Shown: one piece after another, positions 27,882 to 36,155 of the stretch
How the letters are laid out: every line of letters starts with the position of its first letter
Numbering within the stretch: the first letter of the stretch is position 1
NCBI GenBank assembly: GCA_965223435.1
Contig: CBDCWQ010000022.1
Coordinates: forward strand, 992,001 to 1,056,000
DNA: 64,000 nt
Reading direction: 5' to 3'
Source of the DNA: CBDCWQ01 sp965223435
GTDB taxonomy: Bacteria > Myxococcota > Kuafuiibacteriia > Kuafuiibacteriales > Kuafuiibacteriaceae
Notes under the pieces: generated by a model
Seen by the model: only the letters and a program-made list of their open reading frames with translations
Database searches by the model: none
What the model was told of the DNA's origin: nothing
Translations under genes and position numbers: made by a program

Positions 27882-28717
27882 GGCCGCCGGAGAATAGTGT
27901 TGTCGATCAGCCGTGTCGAGCCGACGATGACCGCAGCCATAATCAACGCCGGCGGCCCGGCCTCACGCAGGGTTGTCAGATCTGCTGCGTGGCGGAGCTC
28001 AAGGTACTCAGGGCAAAGCGCCTCAGCCTTCAAAGCCCCGCGAACGCAAGCCAAAAGAGGCTCGGCCTGCCGTTCACCCGACCGATACGCCGCAAGAGCA
28101 GCCAGGAGGCCTCGACTCAGGCTTAGGGCCCGTTTGCGCTCGGCCGGGGAAAGGTAGATATTGCGAGACGACAGTGCGAGTCCATCGGGCTCGCGGACCA
28201 AGGGCGCCCCGAGGATCTCGACCGGAACATCCAGATCTTTCACCATGCGTCGAATGACAACCAGCTGTTGGTAGTCTTTTTCACCGAAGACCGCGACCCT
28301 CGGCCGCACGATATTCAGCAATTTGAGCACCACTGTGGCCACCCCCGCGAAGTGCCGAGGCCGCGACGCACCGCAGAGCGCCTGGGCTAGGGCGCCCACT
28401 TCCACCTTGGTCTCGAATCCTTCGGGGTACATCTGACCTGGGGTGGGGGTGAACACAAAGTCGCAGCCGGCACGCGCCAATGCCTCGAGATCCGCTTCGC
28501 GGGGTCGAGGGTAACGCGCAAGATCTTCACCGGGCGCAAACTGGGTGGGGTTCACAAAAATAGAGGCCACCGTCCGGTCTGCTGCTTGCGCCGCACGGGA
28601 GAGAAGGGAGAGGTGACCGCGATGAAGCGCCCCCATGGTCGGCACCAAAGCCACGCGCGCCCCCGAGTCGGCGTCAAGCGCCCGCCTCAAAGCGTCAATG
28701 GACTCAAAGACTTCCAC
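27878..28717 (-). CDS. panC: Pantoate-beta-alanine ligase
   Basis: ATP-dependent condensation of pantoate with beta-alanine to pantothenate, the coenzyme A precursor. 279 residues with the HIGH-type motif in VPTMGALHRGHLSLL, SIFVNPTQFAPGEDLARYPR, GEKDYQQL and the KMSKS-like region GLALSSRNIYLS. It lies 61 bases after panB and overlaps smpB by 4 bases, so panB-panC-smpB is one minus-strand operon. Confidence 0.96.
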   Translation of the reverse strand: MEVFESIDALRRALDADSGARVALVPTMGALHRGHLSLLSRAAQAADRTVASIFVNPTQFAPGEDLARYPRPREADLEALARAGCDFVFTPTPGQMYPEGFETKVEVGALAQALCGASRPRHFAGVATVVLKLLNIVRPRVAVFGEKDYQQLVVIRRMVKDLDVPVEILGAPLVREPDGLALSSRNIYLSPAERKRALSLSRGLLAALAAYRSGERQAEPLLACVRGALKAEALCPEYLELRHAADLTTLREAGPPALIMAAVIVGSTRLIDNTILRRP

Positions 28718-28778
28718 CTAGCTGCCCAAAACATATCGACCCTGTACGCCAACATCGAAACCCCACAAACCCGCAGAT

Positions 28779-29705
28779 TCAGGTCGGAACCCCGTACAGC
28801 TCGGGAACCGTATCCTGAACCGCATCGGCGCCCGCTGCATCGGCCTCGAGGCGCCGTGGGCCAAGAAGCTGCTCTTTGGCGTGGAAGGTATGAACCTCTT
28901 CGGGAAACAAACCGCGTTGAACCTCGGTCCGGTATTGCTCAAGCGCGGCGGTCACACGGCTGGCCAACGAATCGTAGCGCTTCACAAAATGCGCCCCAAA
29001 ATCCGGGCACAAGCCCAACAGATCGTAGATCACCAAAACCTGGCCGTCACAGTCTACACCCGCACCAATGCCGATCGTCGGAATCGAAAGCGACTCGGTG
29101 ATCACCCGAGACAACTCCACCGGCACGCCCTCGAGCACAACCGCGTAGGCACCGGCCGCCTCGAGCGCCCTCGCGTCCGCCAGAATTTGCTGTGCGCTCG
29201 ACGAACCCTGGCCTTGGATCTTGAAACCGCCCATGGTGTGCACCGATTGGGGCGTGAGACCCACATGTCCCATCACCGGAATACCCGCACCAACCAGCCG
29301 CCTGACGGTTTCGGCGTATACACTGCCTCCCTCGAGCTTGACCGCTTCAGCGCCGGCCTCCTTGAGGAGCCGACCCGCAGACTGGAGGGCTGCTTCCGGG
29401 CTCGTCTGGTAGCTCATGAAGGGCAGGTCGGCGATCAGATGCGCCCGCCGGATTCCACGGCGCACCGCTCGCGTGTGATAAATCATCTCATCGAGCGTGA
29501 CCCCCAACGTATTGTCGGCGCCCTGGACGACCATACCGAGGGAATCGCCAACGAGCACCGCATCGATGCCGGCCTCGTCGATCAAACGCGCGAAGGTCGC
29601 GTCGTAGCCCGTCACCATCGAAATGCGGCGCGACTGAGCCTTCATGGCTTTTAAAGAAACACTGGTGATTTTTTTTCCCGAACTCGGGACTTTCTGTTGA
29701 CCCAT
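28779..29705 (-). CDS. panB: 3-methyl-2-oxobutanoate hydroxymethyltransferase
   Basis: Transfers a hydroxymethyl group from methylene-THF to alpha-ketoisovalerate, giving ketopantoate. TIM-barrel motifs: MVTGYDATFARLIDEAG, VLVGDSLGMVVQG (metal-binding Asp), VKLEGG, VMGHVGLTPQSVH, and PTIGIGAGVDCDGQVLV with the catalytic Glu segment VVLEG. ATG 29705 is chosen over GTG 29717 because GAGGT lies about 6 bases upstream. Length 308 residues includes a slightly long tail after the usual end. First gene of the panBC-smpB operon. Confidence 0.95.
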   Translation of the reverse strand: MGQQKVPSSGKKITSVSLKAMKAQSRRISMVTGYDATFARLIDEAGIDAVLVGDSLGMVVQGADNTLGVTLDEMIYHTRAVRRGIRRAHLIADLPFMSYQTSPEAALQSAGRLLKEAGAEAVKLEGGSVYAETVRRLVGAGIPVMGHVGLTPQSVHTMGGFKIQGQGSSSAQQILADARALEAAGAYAVVLEGVPVELSRVITESLSIPTIGIGAGVDCDGQVLVIYDLLGLCPDFGAHFVKRYDSLASRVTAALEQYRTEVQRGLFPEEVHTFHAKEQLLGPRRLEADAAGADAVQDTVPELYGVPT

Positions 29706-30014
29706 CGTCGACCTCACGAAGTCGGCGCCTCATGGGTCGCCGCCCCGTCTTCAGCCAAACGGCCGCCTCCTGGGCGCACCATGCGTCCCAGCCCAACGGA
29801 CCAGCCCAAGAGTCTCCTGTGGGGTCTTTTTGCACAACTTCGAAACCGCTGACCCATGGAGAATGGGCGGATCGCTCACGTTTACCCTCATGCAATCAAG
29901 GGAATGCGGGCGCGGGGGCCAGCGCTTTACCAAGCAGCCGTTTTTGGCACCCGATTTGCCAAGAGGGCCGAAAACAGGGACAAATGTCGGCCAAGGACTC
30001 GGCGATTGGAAACA
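29706..30014. other. Divergent intergenic region between panB and the DUF4097-like gene
   Basis: About 309 bases that should contain the promoters of both the minus-strand pan operon and the plus-strand lipoprotein-murA pair. Frames are open on both strands but look like chance reading and were not called. No clear hairpin or riboswitch was seen. Confidence 0.4.
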
Positions 30015-30782
30015 ATGAAAAACACGTGGCGCTTTCTCGTATTGGCAGCCCTCACCGCGGCGCCTCTTGGCTTTTCCTGCGGCCAACCCCATCCCTTTTT
30101 GACCGAACGGGTGGTGACCTCCACCGTCGCCCTCCAAGGCGAAACCACGCTCCACGTCGACTCGGCAGTCCCCATTCGTATTCAGGGCGAGCCTCGCATC
30201 GACGAAGTCTTCGCGACTTTGGAGGTGGCTCTGACGGCATCCACCGCTGCCACCGCAGACCGGCTGGCCGAAGAAGCGGAGGTGCTCGTCGACCGAAGCG
30301 AAAGCGGAGTCCTGAAACTCACGCTGCCGGCACCCGACCACGCCAGCATTCGAGGCGGCCTAGGCATTCGTGCGCCAAACGACTTGAACGTGGTCGTCAT
30401 CGAACGAGCCGGGACGGTCCAAATTGAGAACATCGAGGGGGACATCATCGTCAACGCGCGATCCCATGTGTTGATCACCGGCGCCGAAAACAATGTGACC
30501 GTACGGGCCGAGCAGGGCAACGCAATCGTTTCCACCCGCTTGCCACCCGGAACCACCACCGACATTCTCGTCGGGGCCGGTGATGTCCAGCTGACCGTGC
30601 CGACGGGACTGAGTGCCGACATTGAAGCCAACGCCCCTTCCGGACAAGTGATCACCAGCCACCCGAACCTTCCGCGCGCGCTCAACACGCGTCTGCCGTA
30701 CGAAGCCAACGTAGGAGGAGGCTTGAGCATCGTGCGTTTGGCGACCCGGCAAGGCGTGATCCTCATCCAAAACCAACCATGA
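30015..30782 (+). CDS. DUF4097-like exported lipoprotein with beta-repeat fold
   Basis: 255 residues from ATG 30015 (GGA about 5 bases upstream). The frame is open upstream, but the signal peptide and lipobox-like LGFSC begin only here. The body is strand after strand with periodic Gly/Asn turns (IENIEGDIIVNARSHVLITG, NVTVRAEQGNAIVST, DILVGAGDVQLTVPTGLSAD), the pattern of DUF4097-type right-handed beta repeats often found in adhesin-like envelope proteins. Function unknown. It is translationally coupled to murA (ATGA at 30779-30782). Confidence 0.72.
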   Translation: MKNTWRFLVLAALTAAPLGFSCGQPHPFLTERVVTSTVALQGETTLHVDSAVPIRIQGEPRIDEVFATLEVALTASTAATADRLAEEAEVLVDRSESGVLKLTLPAPDHASIRGGLGIRAPNDLNVVVIERAGTVQIENIEGDIIVNARSHVLITGAENNVTVRAEQGNAIVSTRLPPGTTTDILVGAGDVQLTVPTGLSADIEANAPSGQVITSHPNLPRALNTRLPYEANVGGGLSIVRLATRQGVILIQNQP

Positions 30783-32080
30783 CCGGCCAGAGATTTGACA
30801 TCGAGGGTGGGCACCCCATCCAGGGGAGCATTCGCCCCAACGGAAACAAAAACGCGGCTTTGCCGCTCATCGCGGCCGCGATGCTCACCGACGACGAGGT
30901 CGTCCTTAAAAACGTCCCCGACATCCAAGATGTGCGAACCCTGCTTCACATCTTGGACCAACTGGGTGTCACCATACGTCAGCCTGAGGCCGGAGTGGTT
31001 GCGCTTCGGTCGAACCTGGTCAATGGAAAGGAGCCTGACGCCAAAGCGTCTTGCGCCATTCGCGCCTCTATTCTGCTCGCCGGACCCCTTTTGGCCAGAA
31101 GAGGCCACGTCCGCCTCCCCCCACCCGGGGGCGATGTCATCGGTCGGCGACGCATCGATACCCACGTTCTGGCCCTCACCGCTCTCGGCGCAGAATTCAA
31201 AGTCGACGGCGCCACCTACCAGTTCATCACCCACACCGGCCTCAAAGGAACCGAGGTATTCCTCGACGAACCCTCGGTCACCGCCACCGAAAACGCGATC
31301 ATGGCCGCCGCCCTCGCCAAGGGTGAGACGGTCTTGTCGAATGCCGCCAGCGAGCCCCATGTCCAAGACCTGTGCCACCTCATCAACGCGATGGGCGGAA
31401 ACATCAAAGGCATCGGCAGCAATCGCCTTCAAATCACAGGCGCTTCAAGTCTGTCAGGCACCGAGTTCACCTTGGGCCCCGACTACATCGAAGTGGGCTC
31501 TTTGGTGACCCTCGCCGCCGCAACGGGCGGCGAACTTCGCCTACTCGATGCCCGCCCCCAAGAGCACCGCGCGACCCGACTGGCATTCAATAAAATCGGC
31601 ATTCAGTTTCACGCCAGCGAAGACGGCCGCGACCTGATTGTCCCCGGCGGCCAGACGCTCCGGGTCGCCCCAGACCTTGGGGGGGCCATTCCCAAGATTG
31701 AAGACGCACCATGGCCAGGCTTTCCAGCCGACCTCACCTCCATCGCGGTGGTGGGCGCCACCCAAAGTGAAGGAACGGTACTCGTCTTCGAAAAACTGTT
31801 CGAGTCCAGGTTGTTCTTCGTCGACCGACTCGCCTCCATGGGTGCGCGCTTGGTGCTTTGTGATCCGCACCGCGTGGTGGTCAACGGCCGCTCCCCCCTC
31901 GTCGCCCAAGAACTGGTCAGCCCCGACATCCGGGCCGGCATGGCCCTCGTGATCGCCGCCCTCTGTGCAGAGGGCAAGAGCGTCATTCACAACATCCAAC
32001 AAATAGACCGTGGATACGAGCGCATCGAAGAACGCCTAGGTGAGCTCGGAGCAAAAATCACAAGACGACGTGATCTTTGA
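30779..32080 (+). CDS. murA: UDP-N-acetylglucosamine 1-carboxyvinyltransferase with Asp at the fosfomycin-target position
   Basis: First committed step of peptidoglycan synthesis: enolpyruvyl transfer from PEP to UDP-GlcNAc in the cytoplasm. 433 residues. N terminus has IRPNGNKNAALPL (the catalytic Lys region), then RASILLAGPLLARRG, and the C terminus has PWPGFPADL, RLFFVDRLASMGA and RGYERIEERLGELGA. In most bacteria the active-site loop reads PGGC-x-IG with Cys115. Here it is PPGGDVIGRRRIDTHV with D119 in that place. This Cys-to-Asp exchange is known from Mycobacterium and Chlamydia MurA, which stay active and are fosfomycin-insensitive. The start overlaps the preceding lipoprotein stop by 4 bases. 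Confidence 0.95.
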   Translation: MTGQRFDIEGGHPIQGSIRPNGNKNAALPLIAAAMLTDDEVVLKNVPDIQDVRTLLHILDQLGVTIRQPEAGVVALRSNLVNGKEPDAKASCAIRASILLAGPLLARRGHVRLPPPGGDVIGRRRIDTHVLALTALGAEFKVDGATYQFITHTGLKGTEVFLDEPSVTATENAIMAAALAKGETVLSNAASEPHVQDLCHLINAMGGNIKGIGSNRLQITGASSLSGTEFTLGPDYIEVGSLVTLAAATGGELRLLDARPQEHRATRLAFNKIGIQFHASEDGRDLIVPGGQTLRVAPDLGGAIPKIEDAPWPGFPADLTSIAVVGATQSEGTVLVFEKLFESRLFFVDRLASMGARLVLCDPHRVVVNGRSPLVAQELVSPDIRAGMALVIAALCAEGKSVIHNIQQIDRGYERIEERLGELGAKITRRRDL

Positions 32081-33864
32081 CCTCAACCGCCGCATGAACC
32101 CGCTCGTCGTGCCGGCAAAAACCTGACAGTTTTCAAACCACAGGCCCTGGACCCAGAAGTGGCGAAAGCGCTCTCCCGTCGCCGACACTGCAAAAAGTTC
32201 ATCAAGCTGGATCACACGATGGAAATGGCCCTCCCGCTCAAGCAAGGGACCTGGAGGAGATTGGGTCATGAGGCCTCAACAACTCTCCTTGACACAGGCG
32301 CCAATTGAAACCCCGGCTGGCGAACCCCGCCGGCCTCAATCCGCTGGCTTTGTACCTCATGAAGCGGAAACGGCCGGCTGAAGGCGTCAGACATCGACCA
32401 GATCTTGGGCGCGCTCACGTTGTCGCTCCAATCCTACCTCAAATTTCTGGAGCAGGAGTGGCAGGAAATCCGGATGGTCGTAAACTCCGACTAAAGCCGT
32501 TGTGCAAAGAGTATGGCTTTATTTTGTTTGCACAATGGTTGTGCAAAAAGTACAGATCTTATTCTCTTTGCACAACGGTCATGTTCATTGGGCGACAGCA
32601 CGAAACAAAGCTCATGTGCGACCAACAAACACACTTCTGCATTGAGAACAACGGACACCATTCAGCGCAGCATCAAAACATCGTCGGATGGCGGCATCTT
32701 TCCAACCCGACGGATACGTTCTAGCCGATGGCTGTACCTGCTCCAGACCCCGAGGTATTGGTCCTTTCACTGCACCAGCTTTCTCAGGATTTCACGGATC
32801 TGTAGGAATTGCGCACGATAACCCCGTACGCCGTCCCATCTACCCTTACTCGCGATCCAAACGAAGTTCTCGTTTTCTGCCGATTACCTGCGCCTGCGAA
32901 TAAACTCAACAATTTTGGTCCATGATTCGTCGGGATGTCTTGCTCGCACTGAGGTCTAAACAGCTTGCTGCGCCAATCACGCCTGCAAGTAATCGGTATT
33001 TGGTAACGGGCAGATTGCCAACTCGTCGATGATGGCTCATGAGCAACACCCCGATCCGAGCGCTTGCCGAGCTTTAGCCCTCCCTTGGGAAACGACATGG
33101 TGTTCTTCTCGTAGCCTTTCTTGTTGCCCTCATTGCGTCCATTCTACTGAGTTCGCGCACTGGACAGGTTCTTGAGCCAAACGCCGACTTTGCCTTCCAG
33201 CAGATTTGGTAACACGTGGCGTTTGAATGTCTTCCGCCTACCCGGCTCAGCTTTCCGTTGCGGACAGCGTCATGAACAATTGCGTACGCCTTCATCGCTT
33301 CGAGCTTCTTTGGGCAACCCCCTTCACGGTCGGCGCGCGGGTCTGCTGCACTTCGTTGAGGAACCTGGGGTCAGAGGTCGCTTTCTGGCTCTCCCCAGAG
33401 GGCGGTTTGCCAGCTTTGATGTAGCCGCTCGTCCGCGTGCTCTGCTCAAAGTGATCCACGTCGACTTCACGACGCAATGGGATCGACTTGGCACCTTGCG
33501 AGGTCGATGCGCTCGGCAGCGTCATCGGTCTGGGTGTTGGAGCACCTGGGGTTCCTTGAATGCCATGTGCGTTCGCGATTCAAGAAACGTACCTGCCCAA
33601 AAGCACCGGCTGCTGGCCAATTCGTTCGACATTCGTGCGGGAAAGTTCGAAATCATATCGGCGGAAATCGGACAAACACGCGCTGGAGTACTGGCCGAAT
33701 CGAGGCCGATATCGAGAACGTGAGGTTCGGCGGCGGTGACAGTAGTCCCGCGGTGTTTTGGGAATACTACTGTGCCCAAATTGTGCAAGCGAAGCGTCGC
33801 TTTGATATTCGTCTAACAGTCAGAGTTGAACGCATGCACTGTCGCTTCTTCGAACTCTTCGAGT
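32081..33864. other. Gene-poor degraded region
   Basis: Nearly 1.8 kb without a convincing intact gene. Short protein-like remnants can be read: a plus-strand piece ending at a stop near 32493 (IDQILGALTLSLQSYLKFLE), a minus-strand piece at 32036-32269 (VIQLDELFAVSATGERF), and a minus-strand piece at about 33190-33295 (KAYAIVHDAVRNGKLSR, reminiscent of the start of HNH-type phage proteins). None has full length or a good start. With the inverted-repeat cluster at 32497-32578, this looks like decayed mobile or toxin-antitoxin DNA. Confidence 0.4.
32497..32578. repeat. Nested inverted-repeat cluster built from four TTGTGCAAA 9-mers
   Basis: Outer arms are perfect 15-mers: CCGTTGTGCAAAGAG at 32497-32511 and its reverse complement at 32564-32578. 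Between them lies an inner palindrome, TTTGCACAA-TGG-TTGTGCAAA (32527-32547). The four 9-mers start at 32500, 32527, 32539 and 32567, so their layout is symmetric (spacings 27, 12, 28). This is typical of a multi-site operator for a dimeric regulator, or a cruciform-forming element. No intact gene adjoins it. Confidence 0.7.
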
Positions 33865-35334
33865 TCAGAAAAATTCTTGTGCGGAGCTGCACCTTGGTCC
33901 GGACCATCGGTGGCTCGGACATGGCCCACCCCCGTGGCGGACACAAGGTTTCGGACCATCGATGGCTCGGACATCGCCCACCCCCGTGGCGGACACAAGG
34001 GCATCGATGACCTGGACGTAGTCCACTGGTCCTCCGTCTCCTTGAGCGGTCAGCGGTCCTCCCTTCAGGGCGAAGTTCTGCTCATGGGGTCCTACCAAAA
34101 TGTCTACATGCGCCTCCTCTGGGGCTGGCATGGGGGGGGATTCCAAAATGGGCCGCCCCTCAGAGTCATAGAAGTGCAACCGGCCTTCGTGGCTCTTGAT
34201 CTGAAAACCATGCTCATGGATAAAACGGTGGTGCCGAGCACACAGCAAGATCAAGTTGTCTAGCTTGGTCTCGCCCCCGTGAGCCCAGTGCTGAACGTGA
34301 TGGGCATCCAGGAAACGATTGTGAGTACAACCCGGAAAAGTGCAGGTATTCTGGTCACGTACCTGAAGCGCTCGGCGAATGGCACTGGGCACCGTCCGCG
34401 TGCGACGGCCCACGCTCAGTACCACGCCGTCTACGTCTTCAACCATTTCGACCACGCCTGCATCGCAAGAGAGCCTCTGGGCCGTCGGAGCCCGAACGGC
34501 AATGGGCCCTCCATTTTCGATAAAGGCTCCATCTTCCCCATGTTGTAGAACGCCCTTGCTTACATGCAATATCACTTCATTCGGCGCCCCGCCGGACCTC
34601 TTCTTGGCGCCGTGCTCCAGGAAACTCTCCACCGCGATCATCAATCCGTCCGCCCGGTTCCTCCGCCTGGACGGGCCAGGCGTTTCCGCGGAAACATCGG
34701 TTGTCTTCACGAGGGCATCATCCGTGGCGTCTTGCCCGGTAGCTACGGCGGCCAAAAGACGGGCCCCCTCCTCGGCAGGCAGTTGAATCGAAAATCGCAT
34801 CATGCCGTCCGCCGTGACCGAGTGGGAGAAAAAGCGCTGGGTCTCGGCCTCTGTCACCGAACTCGGTGCTTCACTTCGAAGGACACTCCGGAAGCGGCGG
34901 CAAATTTGCTCGAGCTGAGACGCGGTCGCGAACACGGCCATTTCCACGAGTGCGGCCTCGTTTTCGGGAGTGGCCACTCGAGTCAATGCCCGGACCTTGG
35001 AATAGCTGAGCTGACCAGCGGCAAAGGCGTCGTCAATCATGACCAGATTCCGAAGCGCTTTGGCCACCCGAAGCTTCTCCCTTGCAGCGCCCAGCTCGAG
35101 CCCAATGCGCCAAGATAACCAATGTGCGCAAGATACCGCGCCCTGAGCGTGCCATCCTCCCAAGGCGTCAAATTGCCCAATGGCATGGATCAAGCGGTGT
35201 TCCCTGAGAGCTTGGCCAGCTGCGATGGTCGCGATTTCTTCCTCCCATTCTTCTACTTTTTTTTGACGTGGTCCGCCTGACGCATCCTGGTTCACAGCAC
35301 CCACTGAATAGCCTGAACAAACATTCAGTTTCAA
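33865..35334 (-). CDS. DUF222-HNH endonuclease family protein (13E12-type)
   Basis: 489 residues. TTG 35334 has AAGGTGG about 8 bases upstream, which supports this start. Residues about 30-320 form the helical DUF222 domain (HWLSWRIGLELGAAREKLRV, YSKVRALTRVATPENE). Residues 331-375 form the HNH nuclease: CTFPGC, FLDAHHVQHWAHGGET, NLILLCARHHRFIHEHGF. Such proteins occur in many copies in actinobacteria and delta-proteobacteria, and their role is unclear (intron-like or mobile nucleases). After about residue 465 the sequence (KPCVRHGGGPCPSHRW) is the 52-base repeat read out of frame. Removing one repeat copy restores a longer tail ending at 33813. Confidence 0.85.
   Translation of the reverse strand: MKLNVCSGYSVGAVNQDASGGPRQKKVEEWEEEIATIAAGQALREHRLIHAIGQFDALGGWHAQGAVSCAHWLSWRIGLELGAAREKLRVAKALRNLVMIDDAFAAGQLSYSKVRALTRVATPENEAALVEMAVFATASQLEQICRRFRSVLRSEAPSSVTEAETQRFFSHSVTADGMMRFSIQLPAEEGARLLAAVATGQDATDDALVKTTDVSAETPGPSRRRNRADGLMIAVESFLEHGAKKRSGGAPNEVILHVSKGVLQHGEDGAFIENGGPIAVRAPTAQRLSCDAGVVEMVEDVDGVVLSVGRRTRTVPSAIRRALQVRDQNTCTFPGCTHNRFLDAHHVQHWAHGGETKLDNLILLCARHHRFIHEHGFQIKSHEGRLHFYDSEGRPILESPPMPAPEEAHVDILVGPHEQNFALKGGPLTAQGDGGPVDYVQVIDALVSATGVGDVRAIDGPKPCVRHGGGPCPSHRWSGPRCSSAQEFF
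33900..34000. repeat. 52-base tandem duplication, two copies
   Basis: Copies at 33900-33948 and 33952-34000 (period 52) differ at three positions only. Each carries GGCTCGGACAT and CCCCGTGGCGGACACAAGG. The repeat overlaps the 3' end of the HNH gene. Because 52 is not a multiple of 3, it changes that gene's C-terminal frame. Confidence 0.85.
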
Positions 35335-36155
35335 TCTAAATTTCCACCTTTTGCACCCAAAACCGTTCCGCTCAGGCTGTCGTTGTTAACGGGGGGTCCT
35401 GGTGGATTGCGGGTTGTCGCCGGCCGAGCTACCGCCAAAGCAAGCTATCGAATGGTCGGCGCTCCATGGTTTGAGGGTGGAGGAATCCGAGCGCTCACCC
35501 TCGCGGCTTTGTTTCCGACGTGTCTTTTTGTTGAGTTCGTGCTCCACCTTTTCATTGTTTATGGAGGCGCCGGTGCTTTTTCGGAAAGGGTGGTGTCCGG
35601 GTTGCGCTTGGACGGAAGCCATCCCCTAGAGGACGTATCCTATGCGGTATTCGAGAAGGGCCACCACACTCTTGCCGGAGGCTGTGCGTTACTGGTTTCA
35701 ACCGTAAGCGCCAACACCTCCGCCAACGGCCCCGAACCATATGTGGGCACGCGTTTCTTTCGCCTCTCGGGGCAGGCAAAACGAACCGGTTTTCGCATTT
35801 GTTCCAGGTGTCACCCTTCGGACGCACTCATTTTTTCGGGACGTGCCAGAAGGTTGTACGCCCTCGAGTCGCATTGGTCCAAAGAGATCGCGTCCCCCTT
35901 CGCCTTGGCCAGCCTCCTCCTTCTTTTTATCGTTTATGTTCGTCCGTCCTTGGGTGAGAAACGCAGCCACAAGCGCCACAGTGATGCGGCGTTTTCAATG
36001 GTATCCCCCAGACCGTGGGAGCTCACGTTGCTCAAGAGGATTTTGAAAAGCAGGAATTCAGGCATGGTTGCCCAAAAAGAGGCTGGATTCCGTGCCATCC
36101 GGTGTGCGAGTTGTCGCCGGACACTCAGGGGCAATTCTCTGGACAAGGAGCAAGA
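35335..36155. other. Long 5' region between divergent genes, no convincing gene
   Basis: About 820 bases separate the HNH gene from family copy B. A plus-strand frame is open from 35383 through 36423, but it overlaps the real copy B start in another frame, has no ribosome site, and its composition (Arg/Ser/Gly-rich, no domain) looks like chance reading. Promoters for both flanking genes must lie here. I see no RNA gene or repeat. Confidence 0.35.

Noticed and set aside
30182..31432. 416-residue open frame on the minus strand
   Set aside because: Antisense to the DUF4097-like gene and murA, with no plausible domains.
32305..32724. 139-residue plus-strand frame covering the TTGTGCAAA cluster
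   Set aside because: The frame runs straight through an 82-base inverted-repeat structure, and the translated sequence shows repeat-derived, non-protein-like composition.
32081..33864. Insertion sequence or prophage remnant
   Set aside because: No transposase or integrase motif, terminal inverted repeats with target duplication, or phage structural gene could be identified. It is left as unassigned degraded DNA.
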